A stretch of 9,446 nucleotides of DNA from CAZBZG01 sp964496245 (GTDB taxonomy: Bacteria; Planctomycetota; SZUA-567), in assembly GCA_964496245.1 (NCBI GenBank), contig CAZBZG010000191.1, forward strand, positions 1-9,446. Reading direction: 5' to 3'. Positions within the stretch are counted from its first letter, which is position 1. Every line of letters starts with the position of its first letter. Below are positions 1 through 5,191 of the stretch, one piece after another. The notes below the pieces were generated by a model. The model saw nothing but the letters and a program-made list of their open reading frames with translations. It searched no databases and was not told where the DNA came from. The translations under genes and the position numbers were made by a program.

Positions 1-1185
1 GAGCGGCGGCAGGCGCACGTTGTCGAGGTAGTCGGGGCCGGTGACCTGCAGGGTCAGCGTGATGGGGTCGCCCACGCGCACCTCGGTGGGCTTGGCCTGG
101 GCGGCCAGGCTGTACTGGCCCACGAGTCCGCTGAACGCATCCGGCCGGCCCTTGAGGGGGAGCGCGCGGACGAACAGCGTGGGCTGGTTGGCGGGCACCA
201 CCACCTTGCGCAGCACCGCGCGCCGGTGCGATCCGAACGGGAAGTCCCGGCCGAAGAAGTCGTCGAACGGGTCGCGCGAGCGCTTGTACCCGACCACCGC
301 CTGCAGCGCGACCGTGGCCTGGGGCAATGCAAAGCGGCCCGGCGCCCTGGGCAGGAGCACCTGCTGGAAGCGCACGGTCAGGTAGTCGGTGCCTTCGAGC
401 GCGCCGCGCGCTTTGCGCGCGTAGATGGTCTCCTCCCCCACTTCGACCGCTACGAAGTCGTCCGCATCGTCGGGCGCATTCGTGCGTCCGTGGGACGCGA
501 CCGCGAAGCGCTCGTCCGCGAGCCAGGGCAAGCGGAAGCGGAAGTCCTGCACGTGCTTTCCGATGTACCAGGTCACGGTCAGGGTCACGGGCTGGCCCAC
601 GTAGCACTTTTCGGTCGAGAGCTCCACGCGCAGCTTGAAATCGTTGGTTTCTGCGGGCTGGAGGGCGCGGATCTGCACGGGCTGCGTGCGCGCGGCGCGT
701 TTGTCCGCCTTGACGGTGATGGCGGGAATGGTGAGCAGGCCCGCCTTCTCGGGCGTGAGCAGATAGCGGAAGACGTACCCGCGCTTGACCACCTTGCTCA
801 TGCGGCCGTTCACAATGCTGATCGAAGTCTGGTTGTTGGGGCCTCCGCCCTGCGGCGTGACCGCGAAATCCTCGAGACCCGCGAGGTCGGGCGGCGCGGG
901 CGTGTCGTGGCCGTTCACCTGGATTTCGAAGCGAAAGGACTCGCCCACGTACGCCCGCTGGGTCTCCACCGCTGCGCGCGCGGTGAGCGGCTCGGCGGCA
1001 AAGGCGGGGCGGGCGAGGAGGAAGGTGAGGAGGAGGAGGACCGCGGCTCTTGGCTGCGTTGCCGGGGCGGTTTCGGAGGGACGCGCTCCTGCGCGTCCGT
1101 GCGGTCGCGGGTGCTTCGCGGTCCGGCAGGAGCCGGACCCTCCGAACCTTTTCCGCAGCTGCGAATCGATCGGCCTGAACTTCAC
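1..1185 (-). CDS. batD: BatD-like protein (oxygen-tolerance family), 3' end outside window
   Basis: 395 codons are open from GTG at 1185 to the window edge with no stop. After a hydrophobic signal segment (about residues 47-61, ending ARPAFA|AEP) comes an extracytoplasmic beta-sandwich-type region with phrases typical of BatD: ETQRAYVGESFRFEIQVNG, DFAVTPQGGGPNNQTSISIV, YLLTPEKAGLLTIPAITV and, in a second repeat, KCYVGQPVTLTVTWYI. A third such segment (AKPTEVRVGDPITLTLQVTG) begins near the edge. BatD proteins are usually 500-650 residues with a C-terminal membrane helix, so the missing part probably holds that. The GTG overlaps the TGA of the upstream TPR gene (GTGA) and has GGAG 8 nt upstream. 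No ATG, GTG or TTG lies in frame between that GTG and the signal segment. The resulting n-region of about 46 residues is abnormally long because codons 14-38 are a dispersed repeat element. The family call is firm; the exact start is less so. Confidence 0.87.
   Translation of the reverse strand, partial: MKFRPIDSQLRKRFGGSGSCRTAKHPRPHGRAGARPSETAPATQPRAAVLLLLTFLLARPAFAAEPLTARAAVETQRAYVGESFRFEIQVNGHDTPAPPDLAGLEDFAVTPQGGGPNNQTSISIVNGRMSKVVKRGYVFRYLLTPEKAGLLTIPAITVKADKRAARTQPVQIRALQPAETNDFKLRVELSTEKCYVGQPVTLTVTWYIGKHVQDFRFRLPWLADERFAVASHGRTNAPDDADDFVAVEVGEETIYARKARGALEGTDYLTVRFQQVLLPRAPGRFALPQATVALQAVVGYKRSRDPFDDFFGRDFPFGSHRRAVLRKVVVPANQPTLFVRALPLKGRPDAFSGLVGQYSLAAQAKPTEVRVGDPITLTLQVTGPDYLDNVRLPPL
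1072..1146. repeat. Double-hairpin element inside the 5' end of the batD-like gene
   Basis: 75 bp, with the 9-bp ends TTCGGAGGG and CCCTCCGAA perfectly inverted. Hairpins at 1079-1098 and 1120-1139 are identical to those of the array copy at 5024. The only differences over the 73-bp core are five bases in the linker (1099-1119). It has the same orientation as the array. Its length is 25 codons and it stays in frame with batD, coding residues 14-38. Confidence 0.88.
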
Positions 1186-2336
1186 CAGTCCTTCTCCACG
1201 CCCCGCACGCCGCCGCGTACGCGGGCGGCGCGACGCTGGCGGTTCTTCTTCTCTTCCTCGAGGATATTATGGGCATCCTCGCTCTTGGGGGCAACCGGCT
1301 GGGGTTGTTTCTGCTGTTGCGGTTGTGCGTTCTGGTCTTGCTGCTTCTTCTGGCCGTCCTGCTTGCGCTGCTGGCGCTTGCCGTTCTTCCCGCCCTTGCC
1401 CTGGAGGGACTTGAGCGCTTGTTCGAGCGCCTTTGCGGCTTGTTCCTGCGCGGGATGGGCCTGGTCGGGCCGGGCTTTCTGCAGATCCTGCTCCGCCTGC
1501 TTCTGCTGGCGGGTCGCGCTGTCCAGATGCTTGCGGGCCTGGTCGGCCGGCGGGGGCTGCTGGGGCTGGCCGGGCTGGGGCTTGGGCGGCTCCTTGGGCT
1601 GGAGCTCGCCCGCCAGCTTCTCGGTCTCCTTGCGGACGGACTCCTGCTCCTCAGCGCCCTGCCGGGACTGCTTCCGCGTTTCCGGGGTCTGGCCGCTCTT
1701 CTGCTGCCGGTCGGCCAGGGCCTTGCTCTGCTGGCCGAGTCGCTTCTGCTGTTCGATCAGCTTCTTGATCTGTTCGGCCTGCTGCTTGCGCTGCTGCTCG
1801 CGCTTCTTCCGCTCCTCTTCGCGCTTCTTGAGTTCGTCGAGGATCTGCTTCATGGTGAGGCGCGCGACCTCGATGTTGTGCGCTGCGTCCTCGATCGTGG
1901 GGTCGCGTTCGAGCGCCTGCTGATAATGGCGCACGGCGCGCTGCAGCGCGTCCAGGCTCTTCTGGAGATCGCTGTCGCGCTGGCGCTCGCTCTCGCGGAA
2001 GGCGCAGTTGCCGAGGTTGTACTGGCTGCGCGCTTCCAGGCTGAGGTCCTCGGTCTTGAGCGCGGCTTGCTCGAACGCGTCGCGTGCCTTGGCATAGTCG
2101 CCCTTGGCGTACAGGGCTGCGCCCTTGTTGAAGAGGAGGCAAGGGGATTCGGGGAGCTCCACGGACGCCTCCTCGTACGCGTCCAGCGCTTCGTCGTATT
2201 CCCCGCGGGCATAGGCGCGGTTGCCTCTCTCCACGAGTGCGCGTGCTGAATCGGCCTGGGCGCGGGACGCCCCCAGGCCCGCGGCGCACAGGACGAGGAC
2301 GAGAAGCAAGAGGTTCGCGCGTGTCGGCTGATGCAT
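1182..2336 (-). CDS. batC: TPR protein with Lys/Gln/Glu-rich tail (BatC-like)
   Basis: 384 residues. A signal peptide (hydrophobic residues 9-22, likely cleavage after SRA at 26 or AQA at 28) implies export. Residues about 30-63, 64-97 and 102-146 are TPR-type helix pairs (for example ALVERGNRAYARGEYDEALD and FNKGAALYAKGDYAKARDAF). Residues 160-350 are low complexity, rich in K, Q, E and P, probably coiled coil then disordered. The last residues are ...NILEEEKKNRQRRAARVRGGVRGVEKDW. TPR proteins of bat operons are thought to be periplasmic scaffolds binding the VWA partners. The gene starts 10 nt after batB; AGGAG 7 nt before ATG supports this start. Its last codons (V-E-K-D-W-stop) also carry the GGAG that serves the overlapping batD start. 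The BatC label rests on operon position and TPR architecture, since sequence identity across this class is low. Confidence 0.88.
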   Translation of the reverse strand: MHQPTRANLLLLVLVLCAAGLGASRAQADSARALVERGNRAYARGEYDEALDAYEEASVELPESPCLLFNKGAALYAKGDYAKARDAFEQAALKTEDLSLEARSQYNLGNCAFRESERQRDSDLQKSLDALQRAVRHYQQALERDPTIEDAAHNIEVARLTMKQILDELKKREEERKKREQQRKQQAEQIKKLIEQQKRLGQQSKALADRQQKSGQTPETRKQSRQGAEEQESVRKETEKLAGELQPKEPPKPQPGQPQQPPPADQARKHLDSATRQQKQAEQDLQKARPDQAHPAQEQAAKALEQALKSLQGKGGKNGKRQQRKQDGQKKQQDQNAQPQQQKQPQPVAPKSEDAHNILEEEKKNRQRRAARVRGGVRGVEKDW

Positions 2337-2350
2337 GCTTCGTCTCCTAA
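2337..2350 (-). promoter_or_regulatory. Ribosome binding site of the TPR gene, overlapping the batB stop
   Basis: On the minus strand AGGAG (2344-2348) sits 7 nt before the TPR gene's ATG. The batB stop codon TAG (2347-2349) lies inside the same TTAGGAG string, so ribosomes terminating on batB sit on the Shine-Dalgarno sequence. This suggests coupled translation. Confidence 0.75.
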
Positions 2351-3348
2351 CGCCGCCGGTCGCCCATGGCGAGTTCGAGGCAGAGGATCGCGAACGCCAG
2401 GGCCACGAAGATCTGGAACTTCTCTTCGTATCGTTTGACCGTCTGCGCGGCGAGTTCCTTCTTGCGCGCGCTCGCCACGAGCTTCTGGTAGACCGCGCCC
2501 AGGTCGATGGTGCCCGTGGCCACGTTGAGGTAGCGGCCGCCGGGCGTGGCGTTGACCATGGCGCGCAGGGTGTCGGCGTCCAGCCGCGACCAGACCTCCT
2601 CGCCCTGGTAGGTGAGGAAGGTCTGCCGGCCGGTCTCGTCGGTCACGGGGATGCGCCTGCCCTGGTTCTCGTCGCCGATGCCGATGGCGATCAGGCGGAT
2701 GCCGAGCCGGCCGGCCGTGGCCGCGGCCTCGCGCGGAAAGGAGTCGTGGTCCTCCCCGTCCGTGATCAGGATGATGTCCTTGTGCTGCTTCTCCGGGTCT
2801 TCGAAGACCTGCTCCACGGCCGTGCGGATGGCGTCGCCGATCATGGTGCCGCCGCGGGACACGCTCTGGGGCGAGAGCTGCTCGAGCATGAGCCGGAAGA
2901 ACCCGTAGTCGAGCGTGAGCGGGCATTTGACGACGGCGTTCCCCGCAAACGCGACCAGGCCGACCCGGTCGCCCTCGAGCCTCTCCAGGCAGTCGCGGAT
3001 GGCGAGCTTGGCCCGCTCGAGACGGCTGGGTTTCAGGTCTTCGGCGAGCATGCTGCGCGAGACGTCGAGCACGAAGACCACGTCGCGGCCGCGCCGCGTG
3101 AGCGTCTTGGGCACGGGATTCCACGCTGGCCGGCAAGCTGCGACTACGCACGCCACAAAGGCGAGCAACACGAGCGCGGCCTTCCACCGCCGCCGGGCCG
3201 TGTGCACCGAGGTGTCGAGGATCGGCAGGAGCTGCGCCTCGGCGAACCGCGCGAGCGCCTGCCGCCTGCGGACCCCCGCGTACGCGTAGAGCCCGATCAA
3301 CAGCGGCAGCAGCCAGAGCAGCCAGAGGAGGTCGATGTGTTTGAGCAT
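2347..3348 (-). CDS. batB: VWA-domain membrane protein, BatB-like
   Basis: 333 residues from ATG at 3348. Two N-terminal membrane helices (about 5-22 and 57-73) precede a von Willebrand A domain, and a third helix lies near the C-terminus (312-328). The metal-ion-dependent adhesion site is intact: D95-x-S97-x-S99 in VFVLDVSRSM, T168 in RGGTMIGDAI, and D197 in ILITDGEDHD. The domain is therefore predicted to be on the periplasmic side and to bind a divalent cation while engaging a partner. The frame stays open upstream to an ATG at 3537, but those 63 residues are read from the dispersed repeats. The start at 3348 is preferred because AGAAGG lies 9 nt upstream and the protein then begins directly with its first helix. 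It is paired with the BatA-like gene upstream, as in Bat operons, and is tightly joined to the TPR gene. Confidence 0.92.
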   Translation of the reverse strand: MLKHIDLLWLLWLLPLLIGLYAYAGVRRRQALARFAEAQLLPILDTSVHTARRRWKAALVLLAFVACVVAACRPAWNPVPKTLTRRGRDVVFVLDVSRSMLAEDLKPSRLERAKLAIRDCLERLEGDRVGLVAFAGNAVVKCPLTLDYGFFRLMLEQLSPQSVSRGGTMIGDAIRTAVEQVFEDPEKQHKDIILITDGEDHDSFPREAAATAGRLGIRLIAIGIGDENQGRRIPVTDETGRQTFLTYQGEEVWSRLDADTLRAMVNATPGGRYLNVATGTIDLGAVYQKLVASARKKELAAQTVKRYEEKFQIFVALAFAILCLELAMGDRRR

Positions 3349-3363
3349 GCGTTGCGGCCTTCT
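3349..3363 (-). promoter_or_regulatory. Ribosome binding site deciding the batB start
   Basis: AGAAGG (complement of 3358-3363) lies 9 nt upstream of the ATG at 3346-3348. It supports that start over the in-frame ATG at 3537, whose downstream residues are translated repeat DNA. Confidence 0.75.
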
Positions 3364-3403
3364 CTCAGATGCGTTCCGTGTACGGCGTCCGTAGCCGAAT
3401 GTT

Positions 3404-3426
3404 ACCACGAAGGACACGAAGAGCAC
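3404..3426. repeat. CACGAAG-type iterated repeat, short copy
   Basis: ACCACGAAGGACACGAAGAG (3404-3423) consists of CACGAAG units spaced 9 nt apart. The same string recurs at 7739-7758 in another gap of this operon, so it is a dispersed element. It abuts the ATGCCCACC composite repeat. I recall similar strings as common intergenic repeats in PVC-type and other genomes; this is recollection, not a search. Confidence 0.7.
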
Positions 3427-3538
3427 GGTGCCATGCCCACCCAAAGGTGGGCATGCTGTATGCGGCAATGGTGCGTGCGGCATTGCGCGTCGGGCAAGAG
3501 GAGTGCGCGCATGCCCACCCGAGGGTGGGCATGGCACC
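3427..3538. repeat. Composite inverted-repeat element of two ATGCCCACC palindromes
   Basis: The outer 15 nt at each end are perfect inverted repeats: GGTGCCATGCCCACC at 3427-3441 and GGTGGGCATGGCACC at 3524-3538. Each end carries its own palindrome: CATGCCCACC/GGTGGGCATG at 3432-3455 (10-bp stem, loop CAAA) and CATGCCCACCC/GGGTGGGCATG at 3510-3533 (up to 11-bp stem). The 54-nt centre has no gene. This is the layout of bacterial interspersed mosaic (REP/BIME-like) elements. No transposase is present. Confidence 0.8.
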
Positions 3539-3563
3539 CGATTCGGCTTGCGCCATCCTTGCC

Positions 3564-3583
3564 GTCCATCCTGTGATCCTGTG
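3564..3583 (-). repeat. CACAGGAT direct repeat, possible dispersed-repeat fragment
   Basis: On the minus strand this reads CACAGGATCACAGGATGGAC, with CACAGGAT twice in tandem at 8-nt spacing. It resembles ACAGGAT...ACAGGATGGAC strings that I recall as frequent intergenic repeats in many draft genomes. Only one copy occurs in this window, so its status as a dispersed repeat is inferred. Confidence 0.4.
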
Positions 3584-3606
3584 CCATTCTCTGATCGCGC
3601 GGGTCC

Positions 3607-4794
3607 TCATGGCACCCTCCGGAAGACCGTGCAGGCCAGGAGCACCTCCAGCACGAGCAGCCCGACGGCTGCGTACAGGAACGGGCCGTAGAGCTCGCGG
3701 TAGTCGAGGTAGCGGACCGACTCGACTTCGCTGCGTTCGAGCCGGTCGATCTCCTCGTACACGGCGCGCAGCGCTTCGGCGTCCTCGGCCATGCGGAAGA
3801 GGCCGCCGGTTTCCTCGGCAACGGCCTGGAGGGTCTGCCGGTCCACGCCGCCGCCCCGGCCGCGGACCTTCTGGGGGCCGAACCGGGTCTGGATGGTGAC
3901 CACATTCTCGTCGCCGCCGATGCCGATGGCGTAGATCTTGATGTCCCATTCCTTGGCGAGCTCGGCCGCTTCCAGGGGCATGCGCGTGCCCGCGTTGTGC
4001 TGGCCGTCGGTGAGCAGGATGATCACCTTGCTCTGGATCTCGATGTCCTTCCGGTCCTTGCCGGTCTGGCGGGCCAGGGTCTCTTCAGCGGTCTTGAGCC
4101 GGGCCGCAGCCAGGGCCAGGCCGTCGCCGATCGCGGTCCCGTCTTCGAGCGGCAACGTGCTCTCGTGGCGCTGGCCGTCGGCGTCGCGCCACTCAAAGTG
4201 CAGCCGCCCGTGCTCCCGGTCGATGCCGTGGCGCAGCAGTTCGCCTGCGCCGATGATGCGGTCGACGCGGCTGCGCAGAGGTTCCACCCGCTTGACATGC
4301 TCGAGAAACGAGATGAGCGCGCCATGGGCCAGGGTGAGCGGACACACGGTCTCCGCGTACCGCGCGAACGCCACCATGCCGATGAGGTCGTTCGGCCGGC
4401 CCGGGAGATTCCCGCCCTTGCCCGTGACGAACGATTCGAACACGCGCTTGACCGCCTCGATGCGCGAGAGCGTGTCGCCGGCGTAGCCCATCTCCGCGCC
4501 CATGCTGCCCGACCGGTCGAGCACCATCTCGATGGCCACGCCCTTGCTGAATTCGTGCACCCGCTCCTTGCCCTGCTGCGGCCGGGCCAGGGCCACGGCG
4601 AGCAGCACGAGCACCAGCACCCGCAGTCCGTTGGGAAGCCAGGCCAGGCGCTGGCGAAGCGAGGGCTTGAGCTTGCGGGCGTGGTCGGTGGTGGAGAAGC
4701 GCAGGCTCGGCCAGCTGCGAACGCCCATGCGCACGAGCAGCGCGATGGGAATCGCGAGCAGGATCAGAAAGGCCCAGGGCGCTTCGAACCGCAT
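3607..4794 (-). CDS. batA: VWA-domain membrane protein, BatA-like
   Basis: 395 residues. Membrane helices lie at about 5-22, 57-72 and 372-390, bracketing a VWA domain as in BatA/BatB. The MIDAS is complete: D93-x-S95-x-S97 in MVLDRSGSMG, T220 in DGTAIGDGLALA and D263 in IILLTDGQHN. Between the domain's early strands and T220 there is a hydrophilic stretch (about 171-217) with no counterpart in the BatB-like neighbour, and another Gly/Arg-rich insert near 303-317 (RFGPQKVRGRGGGVD). The N-terminal phrase FEAPWAFLILLAIPIALL resembles the aerotolerance-regulator N-terminal region of this family. AGGAG 9 nt before the ATG fixes the start. The gene follows the repeat array and precedes the BatB-like gene with 258 bp between. 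The expected role is a metal-dependent binding partner of BatB, TPR and MoxR components at the membrane. Confidence 0.92.
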   Translation of the reverse strand: MRFEAPWAFLILLAIPIALLVRMGVRSWPSLRFSTTDHARKLKPSLRQRLAWLPNGLRVLVLVLLAVALARPQQGKERVHEFSKGVAIEMVLDRSGSMGAEMGYAGDTLSRIEAVKRVFESFVTGKGGNLPGRPNDLIGMVAFARYAETVCPLTLAHGALISFLEHVKRVEPLRSRVDRIIGAGELLRHGIDREHGRLHFEWRDADGQRHESTLPLEDGTAIGDGLALAAARLKTAEETLARQTGKDRKDIEIQSKVIILLTDGQHNAGTRMPLEAAELAKEWDIKIYAIGIGGDENVVTIQTRFGPQKVRGRGGGVDRQTLQAVAEETGGLFRMAEDAEALRAVYEEIDRLERSEVESVRYLDYRELYGPFLYAAVGLLVLEVLLACTVFRRVP

Positions 4795-4808
4795 GGCGGC
4801 GGTCTCCT
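4795..4808 (-). promoter_or_regulatory. Ribosome binding site of batA
   Basis: AGGAG (complement of 4804-4808) is 9 nt upstream of the batA ATG. The first base of the repeat array (4816) is only 7 nt beyond it, so a folded repeat in the mRNA would end right next to the ribosome landing site. Confidence 0.7.
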
Positions 4809-4815
4809 GGTGTCA

Positions 4816-4851
4816 GGTTCCTCGCGGTCCGGCAGGAGCCGGACCCTCCGA
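4816..4851. repeat. Half unit of the double-hairpin element
   Basis: This matches the last 36 bp of the core (from GGTTCCTCGC to CCCTCCGA), equivalent to 5061-5096. The left hairpin is absent. Homology stops abruptly at 4816, which suggests truncation or recombination at this array edge. Confidence 0.8.
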
Positions 4852-4869
4852 ATCGCCTGCGCAGCGGTG

Positions 4870-4911
4870 TCGGAGGGACGCGCTCCTGCGCGTCCGCACG
4901 GTCGCCGGTTC
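4870..4911. repeat. Unit of the double-hairpin element cut by the assembly gap
   Basis: The first 42 bp of the core are identical to 5024-5065, then the N run begins. Confidence 0.85.
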
Positions 4912-5011
4912 NNNNNNNNNNNNNNNNNNNNNNNNNNNNNNNNNNNNNNNNNNNNNNNNNNNNNNNNNNNNNNNNNNNNNNNNNNNNNNNNNNNNNNNNN
5001 NNNNNNNNNNN
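4912..5011. other. Assembly gap of 100 N
   Basis: Exactly 100 N, the usual placeholder for a scaffold gap of unknown size. Both flanks are the same tandem repeat, so the gap most likely reflects assembly failure inside the array rather than missing genes. Confidence 0.97.
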
Positions 5012-5023
5012 TGCGCAGCGGTG

Positions 5024-5096
5024 TCGGAGGGACGCGCTCCTGCGCGTCCGCACGGTCGCCGGTTCCTCGCGGTCCGGCAGGAGCCGGACCCTCCGA
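5024..5096. repeat. Complete double-hairpin element (reference copy)
   Basis: The outer arms TCGGAG and CTCCGA pair. Hairpin 1 is GGACGCGC-TCCT-GCGCGTCC (5030-5049) and hairpin 2 is GGTCCGGC-AGGA-GCCGGACC (5071-5090). A 21-nt linker separates the hairpins, and the outer stem directly abuts both. Confidence 0.88.
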
Positions 5097-5115
5097 AATC
5101 GCCTGCGCAGCGGTG

Positions 5116-5187
5116 TCGGAGGGACGCGCTCCTGCGCGTCCGCACGGTCGCCGGTTCCTCGCGGTCCGGCGGAAGCCGGACCCTCCG
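5116..5187. repeat. Double-hairpin element, variant copy
   Basis: Identical to the 5024 copy except for two substitutions in the loop of hairpin 2 (AGGA to GGAA) and loss of the terminal A. The stems are untouched. It ends 4 bp before the stop codon of the upstream lipoprotein gene. Confidence 0.85.
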
Positions 5188-5191
5188 CACC

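Larger units (their letters stand above)
3349..3606. other. Repeat-filled gap between batA and batB
   Basis: 258 bp without a credible gene. From left to right it holds the batB ribosome binding site, a CACGAAG repeat (3404-3426), the palindrome composite (3427-3538) and a CACAGGAT-type direct repeat (minus strand, 3564-3583). No promoter was recognised and none of the hairpins is followed by a T-run on either strand. Confidence 0.75.
4816..5187. repeat. Tandem array of the 73-bp double-hairpin element, 92-bp period
   Basis: Units share TCGGAGGGACGCGCTCC... and end in ...GGACCCTCCGA. Visible parts are a right-half unit (4816-4851), a unit cut by the assembly gap (4870-4911), a full unit (5024-5096) and a full unit with altered end and loop (5116-5187). 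Full units are 92 bp apart: a 73-bp core plus a 19-bp spacer containing CTGCGCAG. Each core has an outer inverted repeat and two 8-bp hairpins. The array occupies the gap between the lipoprotein gene and batA; no gene is seen in it. Confidence 0.9.

Noticed and set aside
226..1923. Long plus-strand open frame of 565 codons
   Set aside because: It runs antisense to batD and the TPR gene, shows no domain, and has long Cys/Ser/Phe-rich stretches typical of the complement of Lys/Gln-rich GC-rich coding DNA.
3346..3537. Longer N-terminus for the BatB-like protein from ATG at 3537
   Set aside because: The extra 63 residues are translations of the dispersed repeats, and a good ribosome binding site precedes the ATG at 3348.
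3427..3538. Insertion sequence or transposon
   Set aside because: Only 112 bp with no open frame for a transposase; at most a non-autonomous or REP-like element.
5024..5096. tRNA gene, because the element is 73 bp with a cloverleaf-like layout
   Set aside because: It has only two hairpins with 4-nt loops, no 7-nt anticodon loop, no T-loop consensus in the right arm and no acceptor-like 3' end. The paired halves are inverted copies of each other.
4816..5187. CRISPR array
   Set aside because: The repeated unit is the full 92 bp, including the 19-bp spacer which is itself nearly constant. There are no variable spacers and no cas genes.
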